The notes below the pieces were generated by a model that saw nothing but the letters and a program-made list of their open reading frames with translations, did not search any database and was not told the DNA's origin. Shown one piece after another: positions 1 through 13,900 of a DNA stretch of 64,000 nt (within the stretch, counting starts at the first letter, position 1; each line of letters opens with the position of its first letter). Made by a program: the position numbers and the translations under genes. This DNA comes from Halichoerus grypus (taxonomy: Eukaryota > Chordata > Mammalia > Carnivora > Phocidae): NCBI RefSeq assembly GCF_964656455.1, contig NC_135715.1, positions 170,406,437 through 170,470,436 of the forward strand, written 5' to 3'.

Positions 1-145
1 AACATGCAGGGGAAAGGGCAGAGGGAGAGCAAGAAGCAGACTCCCCACTGAGCAGGGATCCTAACGTGGGGCTCAAGACCAGGACCCCAGGATCATGACC
101 TGAGCCGAAGGAAGACACTTAACTGACTGAGCCACCCAGGCATCC
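1..145 (-). mobile_element. SINEC (tRNA-Lys SINE), cut by window start
   Basis: Reverse complement of the carnivore tRNA-Lys-derived SINE. The tRNA-like head (read on minus as GATGCCTGGGTGGCTCAGTC) ends near 145, and the CT-rich body runs off the left edge. The poly-A end lies outside the window, so its target duplication cannot be seen. Confidence 0.93.
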
Positions 146-449
146 AGAGTTTACTTTTAATAAACCTTATGAAATTACCAATATTCCACCATTTCTAACC
201 TACAAAAATAGCAATTTCATATGAATCAACTTAACACAAACAAATACCAAAGGATCATTAGACATTTGAGAAAAGTCTCAAAAAAGTCCAAAACAAAAAG
301 AAAAAAAAAAAAAAAAACAGACAAAACAGAATCAAAACAAAACATATAGAAAAAATTATTAGCTATTACATTCAGGAAATGAGAATAAGATCTATAATTT
401 TTTAAAAGCAAAACCAGAGATCATAAAATAAATATTGAAAATGAAAAAA
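146..449. other. AT-rich spacer, no gene seen
   Basis: A-rich low-complexity sequence with an A run at about 300-318. Open frames here are the T-rich complement of the A tract and have protein-unlike Phe/Leu-rich composition. Nothing functional is supported. Confidence 0.6.
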
Positions 450-655
450 ACAGGGAGACAAACCATAAGAGACTCTTAATCTCAGGAAACAAACTGAGGG
501 TTGCTGGAGTGGAGGGGAGTGGGAGGGATGGGGTGGCTGGGTGATGGACATTGGGGAGGGTATGTGCTATGGTGAGTGCTGTGAATTGTGTAAGACTGAT
601 GAATCACAGACCTGTACCCGTGAAACAAATAACACATTATATGTTAATTAACAAA
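450..655 (+). mobile_element. LINE-1 3' end fragment
   Basis: Carnivore L1 3' UTR in sense orientation. It has the 'CATAAGAGACTCTTAATCTC' block, a G-rich stretch (about 506-560) and the terminal 'GACTGATGAATCACAGACC' block, followed by an AT-rich tail. The same 3' end occurs at 44336-44450 and, inverted, at the left end of the L1 at 9785. It is severely 5'-truncated with no ORF2. Confidence 0.88.
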
Positions 656-2131
656 AAGAGAGAAATATATATATAAAAGCAGAAATTCAAATTTCATGAA
701 AATAAAGTTGGGGGAAAAGTGAGACAATTGTATAGAAAATCTAGGAGACATAAGTTTCAAAACTTGGAATTTTGATGAGAGAGAATAAATTAAAACTGTA
801 CAAAATTTCCCAGAACTAAATAATGCCAATTCCCAGATTGAAATCACTTTCAAGATTCCACAAAATGATTTAGAAAAGATTTATACTAAGGGATTCCTGT
901 GTAATGTCAGAAAATCATGGATAAAGAGAAAATCTTAAAAACTTTTGGAGACAGAAAAGAAAAAAATCAGAACATATGAACATAAAACTTAGTAACAGCA
1001 ACATTGAAAATTGGAAGGTAATAGCACAATCTCTTCAATGTTTTGAGGAAAAATTATTTCCAATCTATAAATCTATACTCACACCAACTATTAATCAAGG
1101 ATCAGAGTAGAATAAAAGCATTTTTTAGACATGAACTCAAGACATTTATCTCATGAATAATTCTCAGGAAGTTATTGGATGGTATTTTCCACCAAAATGA
1201 GAGTGACAACCAAGAAAAAGGTGAAGGAGTGTATGGATGTTCCTTAAGGGAAGCCTTGGGATGTTACTGTCATTGAAGGCCTAGAGATGAAAAGTCCAGA
1301 TTGTAACTGGATAAAACAAGTGTCCAAAAGGTATAAATTAAAGAATAAAATGATATTTCATTTTTACAATATGTTAAGTGGAGAATTTAGCTTTGTTAGA
1401 AAGTTAGGAGATAAATTAATGGTTGGTATATAGAAAAGTAAACACAAAGGCAAATATAAACTTCAGGAAAAATTAAAAGTTCTATAAAAATGCAATTATC
1501 ACTATATTGATCATCTCTAAATTATATTTATATAATAATAATTTTGATAATATGAGCTCTGAATATTTATTTAACTCCAAATGGTGAAATATCTCAATTG
1601 AAGAACAGGAAAAAGTGAAGAAGGTGTAAATATGAATTGGAGGAAGGGTGGCAAGTGTGACAGAATAGGGGTGTACAGAGCTAAATTCTTGTCTTTTGTA
1701 ACAGGAAGTTCATAGATAGTGTCTAAAATTTAAAAATCAAGAATAGTAATAAAGCATGTTACTTGGAAATCTAGAATTAAATACCAGAATATATAGCTAA
1801 AAATGTTGCTGATAGTTGCCTTAGAGTACAGGGAAATAGAATAGGAATGGATGTGTCAGGGTTCTGCTCTTTTTATTATGAACTCAGTAGTTTATAATAT
1901 GACTTTTGAAACCTTATATACACACATATAAGATACCTTCTAGCGTGTATATTTTACTTAAGAAATATTCATATATCCATGTAAGCAATAGCACCTCTAA
2001 AAATGTGCCAGAAAAACGTGATTTGTGGATGCAAAAAAACCCTCATTCTTATGATATATCTTCAAAGCAAGAAAAGAAACATATTTTTGAAAATGGAGTG
2101 ATCAAATAGAAGTTAGATCAGCAAGCATCTA

Positions 2132-2166
<35 letters not shown>

Positions 2167-5100
2167 ATTCACCAGGTAAAGTCTGAGTCACTAGGAAATC
2201 TTGAAACTAGTTCTTAAACTATACTAGCAGCAATCTCAACTCATCCCTTGTTTCCTCAATAATCCAGTTTGGTGAAATTTAACTGGGGTTGGAATCTGCT
2301 ATCTGTTCGAAAATGATGATTTATTTATACTTATTATAGGACCATTGCCTTATTCACTGATAAGCCAAGTTGCAAGTGACAATTTGGTAATAGGTTATTT
2401 GAATATCTAATCCTTCAGTGCCTCTCCCCATGGTACCACCTCATATGACCTCCTTTGGTCTAAGTGGGCCTTCATTGATGAACTCATAAGGAAAGCTACT
2501 ATTTAATGACACTAAGGTTCTCAAAATTCTTTCCTCTGTTGGAAGAACACCATACACACACATATCCTAGAAATATGTCAAAATGAAAGTAACTCATAAT
2601 GGAACATATGGCCTCTATATCTTTTCGTTTTGTCTCTATCACCAACAGGTTACTTATGTCATTAATGCTTATAAAACTGTCTAATCCTTTAAGCCCAGTT
2701 AAATTATTTGTTATAATTATTTTCCTACATGAGTGATTTTTGTACATTATTTAATACTACCAAACACATTTACTCTTGGTACTTTTAAGTTAATTCATAG
2801 GCAACTTCATCAAGTTTTGTCTTGCCCTTTTATTTAATTGAGAAAGATTAAAAATAATGTATCCTGAAAGAGTTTTTTTATTCATTTTTACCTCACAGTT
2901 AAATGAAACCTTGGCAATATAATCATCACCTAGTAAATATTCAAAGTACACTGAAGGTTGGATGATTCTTTCATTAGCCATTGGTGTAGTTTAATCTGTA
3001 TTAAAGAGACATTCTTAACTACCTAAACCACTACTATACAGGTTATCTTAGAATATTGTGACCTTCAAAGATAATGCTTCCTCACAGGAACCACCCTCCT
3101 CCCAAAGGAGGTAATTACTATTTCTTGCATCATATCTATTTTTCTCTACATGGACCCAGTGTTATAAGTTTTCACAAAAAGAGCTACCAAACTGATATTT
3201 CCTATCTTTTGCAAATTCAGAATTCATTGAAACTTGGATTACTATAAACAGAAATTATATCAAAATGTAGCCACTAGACCAAGGTGTTCACAAGGGCATT
3301 AGATTGAGGATTCAGCGTCCAGCTGCTGGAATGTAAGAAGAAAGACAGACAATAGCTATGGATTATCAAAATACTCTGAAGATTTAATGATTCCTCTACT
3401 AGCTCTTAATGTACATTAATCTGTGTTAAGACAGGGAAGTTCTAACACAACCTAAGCTATTGTCATAAACTTTTAAAAGAATATTTTATGATTATGAAAG
3501 GCAAAGGGAAAAAAAAACTGTGTAGTCAGATAAATCAGTTATGATAAGTAGAAATTCAAGAACTGTGCTTTAGCAGGTATACAGGATCTTTGCTTAAAAA
3601 AGAAAGGGAACAAGAGAAGATGTAAAGCAGTAAAGGAAAAGGGTTCATCAGGAGGCTTTTGGATGAAAAGTAAGATGGGGACAGATGGCTTACTTATTAC
3701 AAGTGTATATGCTTAAGAGACTATGGAGCATAATATCTGAAATAAGAATACTCATATAGCTTTGACAAAATCATCAGAATATTAGACTACCATAGTTCAG
3801 AGGCCAAAGTGTCCCTTTATGTAGTATTTTTTTTCTTATGTGTGTTAAGAGAGATCTTACATCAAAATCCCACAATTTATTTGGTTTGGAATATTCCCTT
3901 TGCAATTTACTTTACAAAATAAATATTGGTTTGTTTTGTTTAATTTTGTTTAATATATTGTACTTATATTTCCCCTAAGGAGTGTACCCTATATTCTATG
4001 AGAGCAACAAAAATTACTGGTATAGTGACTTCTTAAAGAAAGTATTGCCAGTTCTAATAAACTCTGATATGTCATTATCTTATGCAAGTTTCATTTTCCC
4101 ATATTTATCCTTAATATCTACATAGGTAGGGATTATCAGAATTCCCATAACACATCTAATATGGCATAAGTTTCACTTTTGCATTTCCTATTAAACCATA
4201 AATTAGCAGGGTGCAAAAAATCAGAGAAGACACATTACAATTTGAAAAAAGAAACCAAAATTGTTAAACTATTTTTTATCACAGTGTAATATGTAATGAT
4301 GACTGGGACAAAATAAAAGGTAACTAACTGCCTTAGAGGACTGAGAAAAATACAACACTACATTGCAAGCAGAGGCATAAATATAGACAGGCTGACGGGA
4401 AATGAAAGCCCACCTTCTACTTAGTAGCTCTGTCATGCTCTTAACTGAGTTCTAGTAAGACCACAGCTCCCTGATTGCCAGAGAGAAGAGCTACACACAG
4501 ACCCATCATATAGTGAGGCACCATCTGTTGACAGAATGAATAAAAACCGCAAATAGGGCTGATTAAATCTGCATGAATTCCATACCCAAAGATGAGGGAG
4601 GAGGAAGCAGGGAATCAAGGTAAAGGCAGTTACACTCCCTCCTGTTTTCTCTCTCTGGCACTCTCACATTTAATTCTAACTGTCTTCCAAATTAACTTTC
4701 TTCCTATCACCAGACTTATGGAATATCCAAGTGAAGAAAAATCAGATTTGTTTACTTTTTTGCAAGAGAAGTAAATACATTTTGAGTGAGTCTTTAAGCT
4801 TGGAATACATCTCAAGATGTCTTCACTATCTCTTAGAACTCAAGAAGTCATTATTTCCCCTTTGTTAAAAAAAGAAAAAAAATTAAGTGTTTTAAGATTT
4901 TACCACCTGGAGCTAGAACTTGGTTCATAGCCTCTTTATTATTTAATTTTAGATTGCCTATATATCCTTAATGAAGTATAAAGAAAGATGCTTATAAAGT
5001 CAAAGAAATGTAATGAAAGGCTATTGGAGAAATAATTAACTGAGGATCAAACTACTTTTCAAACATGCCAGGTACAGTCATGAGTACAGCATAGGTAAGT

Positions 5101-5650
5101 TTACCACAAATTCTATTCTATCAACATGAAGCAAGGGTAAGAAAAACCTTTCGGTTTTGGTTTGGTTTGATTTGGTTTGTTAGTGCAAATTGTCTCACTC
5201 TCCTATTGGTACTTAAGTGTTTGTTGTTATAGTAAAAGAACAATGATGTCTGTGCTTCAAAAGAGGCTTTTTGCTTGGTGTTCTGTCCCTTTACAGTCAA
5301 GAGCTTTTCTAAATTCTCTGGCCAAACCTAAATAAAAAATTCTGAAGTAGGTGCTCCTAACTCTTCAGAAATCCATTAGGCTACAGGACTGAGCTAATCC
5401 TGTAAGTGTTTTACTGCACAGCAGAAGTATGGTGGCTTTGGTGGATTATGGTCTTAATGCCCTAGTGAAATTTCTCTGAGCTGAGTGGGGGTGAGGGAAA
5501 TGTTCTCTGTGCCCTCTCCCTAAGAAATTACTGCTCTAAAATCTAGGGAATATGATGATTTTTGTTTTCCTAAACAAACTCTTTCACCTATTTCAGTTAA
5601 CTTGTACATTACTAGAAAAGCATGAGGGTACACAGAGGTAAAAGTAACCT
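656..5650. other. Unique AT-rich DNA, no gene seen
   Basis: About 5 kb without a recognised element. Notable only for a poly-T run at 2135-2163. Open frames (up to 82 codons) are short, AT-driven and lack splice or family support. Some old L1 or L2 remnants may be hidden below what can be recognised by eye. Confidence 0.5.
2135..2163. repeat. Poly-T homopolymer run
   Basis: 29 consecutive T. It is not attached to a recognisable SINE or L1 body on either side, so it is either an orphan retrotransposon tail or a simple slippage expansion. Confidence 0.85.
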
Positions 5651-5654
5651 GATT

Positions 5655-5684
5655 TTATTCATTCATTCATTCATTCATTCATTC
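5655..5684. repeat. (ATTC)n microsatellite
   Basis: About seven tandem ATTC/TTCA units. It is followed by ordinary sequence and then, about 70 bp later, by the homopurine tract. Confidence 0.92.
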
Positions 5685-5756
5685 ACTTAGTCAACTATTT
5701 TTTGAACCAATACTAAGTGTCAGGTACTTTGCTAGGTAATAGACAACACTTGGAAG

Positions 5757-5959
5757 GCAGGAAGGAAGGAAGGAAGGGAGGGAGGGAGGGAGGGAGGAAG
5801 GAAGGAAAGGAGGAAGGAAGGGAGGGAAAGGAAAGGAAAGGAGGAAGGAAGGTAGGGAAAGGAAAGGAGGGAGGAAGTGTGGGAGGAAGGAAAGAGATTT
5901 GGGAGAGAGGAATGGAAGGAGGGAAAGAAGGAAGGAATGAAGGAAGGAAGAAAGGAAGA
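5757..5959 (+). repeat. (GGAA/GGGA)n homopurine tract with G4 motif
   Basis: About 200 bp almost entirely A and G on the plus strand. At 5776-5794 five GGG runs are separated by single A, a canonical G-quadruplex pattern. The Lys/Glu/Gly/Arg-rich and Ser/Phe/Pro-rich frames through it are artefacts of the repeat, not proteins. Confidence 0.95.
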
Positions 5960-6111
5960 TGTGTTCTCTGCTATCCTAAAGTCTATAACCCAGAGATTGA
6001 GGCAGACACCAAACATTGTACAAATATACCTCAGTTCATTATTTTTGAGTTGGATTAAGGTCTAAGAGAGGAAAGTACTGGGTGAGAAGAAAATATATAA
6101 AAGAGGACCCA

Positions 6112-6303
6112 GGGTGCCTGGGTGGCTCAGTCGGTTACGTGTCTGCCTTTGGCCCAGGTCATGATACCAGAGTTCTGGGATCGAGTCCCACATAGGGCTC
6201 CCTGCTCAGCGGGGAGTCTGCTTCTCCCTCTGCCTCTCCCCCTACCCTGCTGGTGTGCTCTCTTGCTCTCTCTCTCAAAAATAAATAAATAAGATCTTTA
6301 AGG
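6112..6303 (+). mobile_element. SINEC (tRNA-Lys SINE)
   Basis: Complete element: tRNA-like head 'GGGTGCCTGGGTGGCTCAGT', CT-rich middle, (AAATA)n GATCTTTA tail. 'AGGACCC' occurs on both sides (about 6105 and 6300) and is a possible short target duplication. Confidence 0.93.
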
Positions 6304-6304
6304 A

Positions 6305-6550
6305 CCCGATACGGTACCATCTTTCATTTTTATACAGTTTATGAAATGCCTTCCCATGTGAAATCTCATTAAGTACAAAGGACAACCCTATGAAGAAGGG
6401 AGAGTGGTTATTAACATCACTGCCTGATGAAGGACCAGAGGCTCTAAGGCTAAGTGTATTTCACAAGGTCATGTAGCTAGGGGAACATGGGGGCAGGAGC
6501 AGTGCTCAGGTCTCTCAAAACTCCTTTCCTTATATCACACTGCCTGTCAT
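6305..6550 (-). mobile_element. MIR SINE relic
   Basis: Inverted MIR core. It has the 'AATCTCATTAA', 'ACAACCCTATGA' and 'CAAGGTCATGTAGCTAG' blocks, matching the ancient mammalian MIR in reverse, with many substitutions. Confidence 0.7.
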
Positions 6551-7344
6551 TTTCATGTAGCCATTTTTAAAAATGAAACATTTGAGGAAGCTGTTGGTTT
6601 TGTTAGTTGTCCCATACAAGAGTCTCCAGCAGAGAAACAGCACCTCTTAACATAGGTTTTTGTATTTAAGCCACTTGCCCAGAGTTACCCAGCTCTTTTC
6701 AACCTAAAAAATAATGGCAATTTGGGTATAAGAGTGTCCCTACTTCAAAATTTTTAAAAAGCTCCATAACTAACACTTTAGTAAGAAATAACTCCTTCTG
6801 AGTTTTTCTGCTCTTTTCTTTCCCTAAAATGGAAAAACATGGAAATAATCATATTGGTTAAGTATTATGAGTAGAATTGAAAATTTTCTTTGCGTAAGAT
6901 TTGGGCTTGGAACAGTCAGTTTTATTTTCCCCTTTTTAAATTTATATATTATAAAAGTCATAAATATATACCTGATTTTTTTGGTAATAAATTCAAACAA
7001 TGGAAAAGAATGTGAGAAAAACATAGTTGTCTTACCTGGACTACTTTCTTCACCACAGGTAAACACTGGTAAGCTTCATGAACAGGTAAACACTCTTTGG
7101 TGCAGATTACTCCAAAAATTCGTTTTATGTGTTAATTTTATTTTACAATTTCTTGATATTATAAACAGTCCCATAACAAATATCTTTTTGTTCATATTTT
7201 TTGTGCACATACATAAGAATTACTGCACAATAGATGTCTAAGGTTAAAACTGCTCATCAATATTTTTGTACATATTGAATACTAAAATTGCCCTCCCAAA
7301 AGTATGTACCACTTTATACTGCCTCTTGCATGTGACTATCATCC

Positions 7345-7862
7345 TTTTTTTCCCCAGCTTTATTGAGGTATAAGGGACAAATAAACGTGTAAGATATTTA
7401 AAGTGTATGATGTGATGATTTGATATACATAGGCACTATGAAAGGATCCCCCCCACCTAGTTAATTAACACATCCATCACATCACATATTTATCTCTTTT
7501 TTTTTTTTTTTTTGGTGAGAACATTTAAGCAAATTTCAAATATATGATACAGAAAAATATAGTCTCCATGTTATAATGAGATCCTCAGGCCTTATTAATC
7601 TTATAACTGAAGGTTTGTACCCTTTTATTCAGCCTCTCCCTATTTTCCCCATTTTCCAGTCCTGGCAACCACTTTTTAACTCTCGGTTTTTGAGTTCAAC
7701 TTTTTTTTTTTTTTAATTCCACATATCAATAATACCATGCAGTATTTGTCTTGTCTTATTTCATTTAGCGTAATGCCTGCCAGGTTTATTCATGTTGTTG
7801 CAAGTAACAGGATTCCCTTCCTTGTTGGCAGAATAATATTCCATTTTGTGTGTGTGTGTGTG

Positions 7863-7909
<47 letters not shown>

Positions 7910-8365
7910 TTACATTGTGTATGTATATATGTGTGTGTAACATATACATATATATGTTACATTTTCTTTATGCATTTATTTGTTGATGGACATTTAGGTT
8001 GCTTTCATACCTTGGCTATTGTAAATAATGCTGCAATGAAAGTGAGGATGTCATCCTTTTTAATGTTTGTAATCTAATGGCAAAATAATTGTCATTTAAT
8101 TTGCATCCACCTGATTAGTAGTGACATTAAGTCTTCCATCACAGGATTCTTATTTCTATATTTTTTCTTCTTTGTATCCTTTGCTACCTTTTCTACTTTT
8201 TGGTTGTTGTGGATGATTTTTGTTTCTTATTTGAAGGGCCTCTTTATAAATTATGGATTGTATATATCTATGTGTGTATAAGGTGTATGTTGAAAATATT
8301 TTCTCCCTGTCAATTGTATTTTAATTTCATTATATTGTTTTTGAACCATAGCTATGCTGTACGTT
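7345..8365 (-). mobile_element. Old LINE-1 (L1M-type) 3' fragment
   Basis: Starts with the inverted old-L1 3' UTR ('CAGCTTTATTGAGGTATAA') and passes into the C-terminal ORF2 region ('TTGATGGACATTTAGGTTGC', 'GGCTATTGTAAATAATGCTG'). A TG/TA microsatellite interrupts it at 7847-7957. The part beyond about 8070 is more diverged and could belong to a second old L1. No intact frame remains. Confidence 0.75.
7847..7957. repeat. (TG)n/(TA)n microsatellite
   Basis: TG repeats followed by TA repeats with ATGT interruptions, grown inside an old L1 ORF2 remnant. Tyr/Ile/Val/Cys-rich frames here are repeat artefacts. Confidence 0.93.
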
Positions 8366-9780
8366 TTTAGGCAGCTGTGTTGGATATTTCTTGGTTTTGT
8401 GTGGTTGCTTTTGGCTATCTAACATTCATTCCACATATTTTAGGAAAACAGCTTGGTTTTCTCTTCCCCATTTGATCATCTGATGGCACCATTGATCAAG
8501 ATTCCCTGCCCTCATATAACCTATGTGCTGAAATGAGACTTATATTCTCTACTGGACAAAATCCATTTGCTTTGTAGCAATGAACAGGACTCTTTTGCTT
8601 CAACATGGCCATGAAACATCTGCATCACCATCAGCCTTCCACAAGCTAATGCCCATCTCTACAAAACTGTTGCATAGACCGACAAAAGACCATCAAATGT
8701 TCACACTTCCATAGAATCAGACAATTGCCAGAGAGCCTGCAAGATAACACTCAGTATTCTACTGAAAGGACACTCGGTAATCTTTTTCTTGCCCATTTCA
8801 AGTCTTTCACAGTAATAATCCTTGAGTCACTGCTTTCACCATCTACACTGGCCACTAGAGTTAGATGGATTCTGTGAAAATACATATTCATCATGAAAAT
8901 AGTGAAATAAGTGATTCTTAATCTATTCTTCACAGATGCATTAATTCATACATTTTACAAATTCAGCCATGTGCAAGACAAATCAAAATTAGTTTTTATA
9001 ATATCTTTTAAAAGGCATAAATGGAAAAATTGTTTTATTCATATATAAAAATATATACTTTGGACAAGTAACCTGATTTATTTTTTTCTCTACTTTATTT
9101 AAAAAATGAAATAATCACCCTGATTGCCTCAGAGAGTATTGAAAAGATTACTTAAGATAACATATGTGACATGTTTCAGTGTATAAATTACTTTACAAAG
9201 GCAAGTTATTTTCATTGCAATGAAGCCATATATACTAAAGAAGACAAGGCAGGGGGCTAGGAGCCAAGAGGCTTGAATTCTAGTATTTTTTTCTTCCATA
9301 AACTAATTGTTTAAATATGAGTAAGTACTAAACCTCTGCTTATCTGTAAAATAAGAGAATTAAAATCTCTGATTCTTTCCAGCCCCAAATTAATTGCACT
9401 TTTAGCACATTAGTAGACAACAGAAAGGAAAAACACAAAAGTAATTAAAAAAAAAAATCAACAAGCATTTACTAACTGCCTAGCCCTGTGATCTAACAAT
9501 GAATAACACCTAGATCTTGTCCTAGAGGAGTTTACCCTATTCTTAAATCTGTGCCTAGGAATAAAATAGGCATTTGGGAAGAAGAAAGAGAATCTGAGTG
9601 GGGCAAGGTAAGGACAACCTGGAACCTCCTAGCATCTCTGCATCTGTTCTTTTTTGCATTTAAGCAATGACTTAAGGAGTATAATGGCTGCTTCACTGCT
9701 GCCAACCAAATTTCACACAAAATGTCTATCTAGTAAACAATCTTAATCTGAGAAATATAGAAAAGATACTTTTTCAATTT
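8366..9780. other. Mostly unique DNA, possible MIR relic
   Basis: No gene recognised. A weak sense-strand MIR resemblance lies around 9255-9375 ('CTTGAATTCTAG', 'CTGTAAAATAAGAGAATTA'). The rest holds nothing I can identify. Confidence 0.45.
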
Positions 9781-9784
9781 AATT

Positions 9785-10775
9785 TTTTTTATTTTATTTA
9801 TTTTTTTATTATTAACATATAATGTATTATTTGTTTCAAGGGTACAGGTCTGTGATTCATCAGTCTTACACAGTACACATCACTCACCACAACACACACC
9901 CTCCCCAATGTCCATCATCCAACCACCCCATCCCTCCACCCCCCTCCCCTCCAGCATCCCTCAGTTTGTGTCCTATAGTTAAGAGTCTCTTATGGTTTAT
10001 CTCCTTCTCTGGTTTTGTCTTGTTTCATTTTTTCCTCTCTTCCCCTATGATCCTCTGCCTTATTTCTTAAATTCCACATATCAGTGAGATCATATGATAA
10101 CTTTTTTTGCTTAGCATAATACCCTCTAGTTCTATCCACATTGTTGCCAATGTCAAGATTTCATTTTTGATGGCTGCGTAGTACTCCACATTTTTATCCA
10201 TTCATTGGTCGATGGAAATCTGGGCTCTTTCCATAGTTTGGCTATTGTGGACATTGCTGCTATAAACATTGGGGTGCAGGTGCCCCTTCAGATCACTACA
10301 TTTGTATCTAGTGCAATTGTATCCAGTAGTGCAATTGCTGGGTCATAGATTAGTTCTATTTTCAACTTTCTGAGGAACCTCTATACTGTTTTCCAGAGTG
10401 GCTGCCCCAGCTTGCATTCCCACCAACGGTGTAGGAGGGTTCCCCTTTCTCTGCATTCTCGCCAACATCTGTCGTTTCCTGACTTGTTAATTTTAGCCAT
10501 TCTGACTGGTGTGAGGTGGTATCTCATTGTGGTTTTGATTTGTATTTCCCTGATGCCGAGTGATATTGAGCACTTTTTCATGTGTCTGTTGGCCATTTGG
10601 ATGTCTTCTTTGGAGAAGTGTCTGTTCATGTCTTCTGCCCATTTCTTGATTGGATTATTTGTTCTTTGGGTGTTGAGTTTGATAAGTTCTTTATAGATTT
10701 TAGATACTAGCCCTTTATCTGATCTGTCATTTATAAATATCTTCTCCCATTCTGTCAGCTGTCTTTTGGTTTTGA
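9785..10775 (-). mobile_element. 5'-truncated LINE-1, minus strand
   Basis: Begins with an inverted poly-A/T-rich tail, then the inverted carnivore L1 3' UTR ('GGTCTGTGATTCATCAGTC'), then the last part of ORF2. On the minus strand 10629-10381 translates to the L1 zinc-knuckle region (CW-x3-[16 protein letters not shown]). Homology stops near 10775 where L1-like text gives way to unique sequence. No clear target duplication was found. Confidence 0.88.
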
Positions 10776-10979
10776 TATCTTGTGCTTTAAATTGATAAAC
10801 TGATATATAGTGTTAAATCATATTAACATATCTTATTTGGTAGGGAAATGAGAGGGGAGGTGGGTCTGGGCTATGAGCAGTCTTGTTTGTATTATGGGTT
10901 GCTATATTTTTTCATTAATTTTTTATCATAGAATGGAAGTGCTAAAGGGCTCCATAAGGGATCTCCTGAATTCCAGACA

Positions 10980-13900
10980 TTCTCCTTACCCACCTTGTGT
11001 AGCCACAGCCCACTTTCCGTTGATAGTCATGATCAGTCCCTCCAGCCAGTAGAGAAAAACCAGATTTTTTTTGCTTTTTTGTTCACTGACATGAAAATTC
11101 CAAGATAGAAAAGTGACATGTTCAACTTCTAATGTAATGAAAACATTTCTCCATTCCCTAGTGAAAGCATTTCTCCCTTGGGAACAAAGATCTCTAGACC
11201 AACAAAGCCCAAAGTTGTGGAGATGGAGCAAAAATTCTGCTAGTGAATCATTAGAGTAAGAGTGAGAGGAGCTATTTCCCTTTCTATCCCTTAGTTCCCA
11301 AAGCCAAGAATCCTGGCTATGGGAGAAGTAGCAATATTTTTCAGTGATTTAGAATATATACTACACCTTGAAAGACATTTCCATAGCCTCACGGTGTGCC
11401 ACCAGCTGGTGGTATAGCTGAGCCATCAAAAGACCTCTCCACCATTCTATCAAGTCAGCTGCTTCAGGGTGATTGGGAACATGGTAAGGCATGAACCCAT
11501 TGCTGCACTTCATTTAGTATAAAATGAGGTTTTTTGGTAAGAAGCAATGCTGTGTGAAATGTCATCATTATAATTTATGCATCCTGTAAGTACATGGATG
11601 GTGGTTTTAGCTGAAGTACTGGAGACAGGAAAGGTAAATCCGTATCAAGTGGATATTCCATTCCATAATGGAAGTAATCCAGTGTAATCTACCTGCTACC
11701 ATGTGACTGGATGATTTCTCTGAGGAATGATGCCATGTCAAAGCTCAATATTGGTTTCTGCTCTTGGCTGGCTGGACATTTAGCAGTGACAACAGCCAGA
11801 TTAGCCTTGGTGAATGGAAGTTCATGTTGCTGAGTCCATGCATAGCATTCATCCTGCTGCTGTGGTCACTTTGTTCATGAGCCCACTGGGCAAGGATAGA
11901 GATGGCTGGAAAGAGGCTGACTGATATTTACAGAACAAGTCATTTTGTCCACCGTCCTCTGGAATGCTGCTCATTGGTGAGCATTCTCATTTGACATAAA
12001 TATCTTCACACCTTGTGCCCATTCAGAGAAGTCTATCCACGTATTCTTTCCCCAGGCTTCCTAATCTCCAGTTTTTAAAGTTCTTGCATTGTATTCCTTC
12101 CAAATCCATGACCATTCAACTAAAATATTGGCCTCTATTCATGAAGCAATGTTGATCCACATCTCTGGCTATCTCTCCTTCTAGGCAAAATTAACAACCA
12201 GGAACACTGTTCAGTGCTCAGCCCACTGGGAGGATTTCTCTTCTCTACTGTCCTTCACAGTTCATCCCGGACAAGGCAGTAGTGCTCCAGCTATCCATTT
12301 TCAGAGAATTCTAGAATATTGTATAGAACCATCTGTAAACTGGTCTTCACTTTTCTTTCTTTGTCAACTGGTCGTAGAGAACTCCACATGAGATCATAGG
12401 TGTAAATTGAGAGGAAAGGCAATGTAGCCAGTGTAGGGGCCATGGGCATCTACCACTTACTCATGCAGTTTATTCAGTCAGGACCTACTTGAGGCTTATA
12501 TTGTATATATCACCTCTATATCATGATGTGTGCTCCTGTACACACTCAAGTTAGTGCTTGCTGGCTGAGTCACAAAACACACAGTTTAGTTTATATGGTA
12601 ACTTAGTGGCTCTTGGTCCTCTAAGTGGCTGAAATGTCCAGTCTCTACTAAGGCTCAAATCAAACTAGAAGTTGTTTCTCAAAAGAAAATCTATCTACAG
12701 AGGGTGGTACACCTTTCTTCCAAAATCCTAAAGGTCTGCACTATGATACATCTATACAGGCTTACTAAAGACCATACCTGCCACAGACATTTCAGACACC
12801 ACTGGATCTGCTGGTCAGATGGACCAAGTCACAGAACAGCTCACACAGTATCATGGACACATGGCAAATACTTCTTTGGTTTTGCACCCCATTCAAAACT
12901 GGCAACCTTTCAGGTTTCTTACTAAATGGGTTAAAGTAATACCCAAATAGGCCTACCAGATATTGTACCTCTTTCTTATTGGTAGGAGATGCTAAATATA
13001 GCACCTGTCCTTCACCTTGAGACAGATATATGGATATGCTCCAGACCAACGGATCCCTAGAAATTTCTCCAAGATGGCAGGGTTCTGAATTTTTGTAGGA
13101 TTTCCCATGTTCTGGCACACATGTGTCTTACCAAGGGGTCATAAATAGTTCATGCAAAGCATCTTAAGTACTTCATACTTTCCAGGTCCTAACAGTGTGA
13201 TATTCTCAATGTAATGAATAGTATTATATCTCCTAGAATTGAAAGCTGATCAAAGTCTCAAGGTGAAATTATGAACAAGAATTATAGAGTTGATACAGCC
13301 CTAAGATAGGACGGTAACAGTGTATTGTTGGCTATGCCCATTGAATGCAAACTGCTTCATTCTGATGGTAGCAAAATGTGTCTTCAGAGAATATAGCATT
13401 TGCCTGATTGGTATCTATATATAGGTGCCAGGGGATGTGAATGCTTGCTCCAACAGCAGCTACCATTGGGGTCACCAGCTAATCAAATTTGTTATAATCC
13501 ACTGATTCCTCCAGATATATCTGTCTTCTGCATAAGACAAGTTGAATGGGGATCTGGTAGGAATCACCACCTCTGCATCTTTCAAGTACCTGGTGGTGTC
13601 ACTAGTCTCTGCAATCTCTCCAAGAATGCAATATTGCTTTTGGTTTACTATCTTTTTCTACAGAGCCAGTTGCAATGGCTTCCACATGGCCTTTCTTGCC
13701 TTCATGGCCAATATAAGGATTCCAAAAGTTGCTGAGTATATCCATTCTGACTATATATTCTGAACCTAGGAGGAAACCTCACAGGGCGCATTTGAGAGAA
13801 GCCTTTTAGGTTTCTCAGTAAATGGGTTAAAATGCTGGGCTCATTGCACTAGGGACACTGTGAGCCCAAGCCAATACTCTATCAATTACCTGACTTCCCT

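Noticed and set aside
5717..6058. 113-codon Gly/Lys/Glu/Arg-rich frame
   Set aside because: It is a translation of the homopurine microsatellite, and the complementary Ser/Phe/Pro-rich frame is its mirror.
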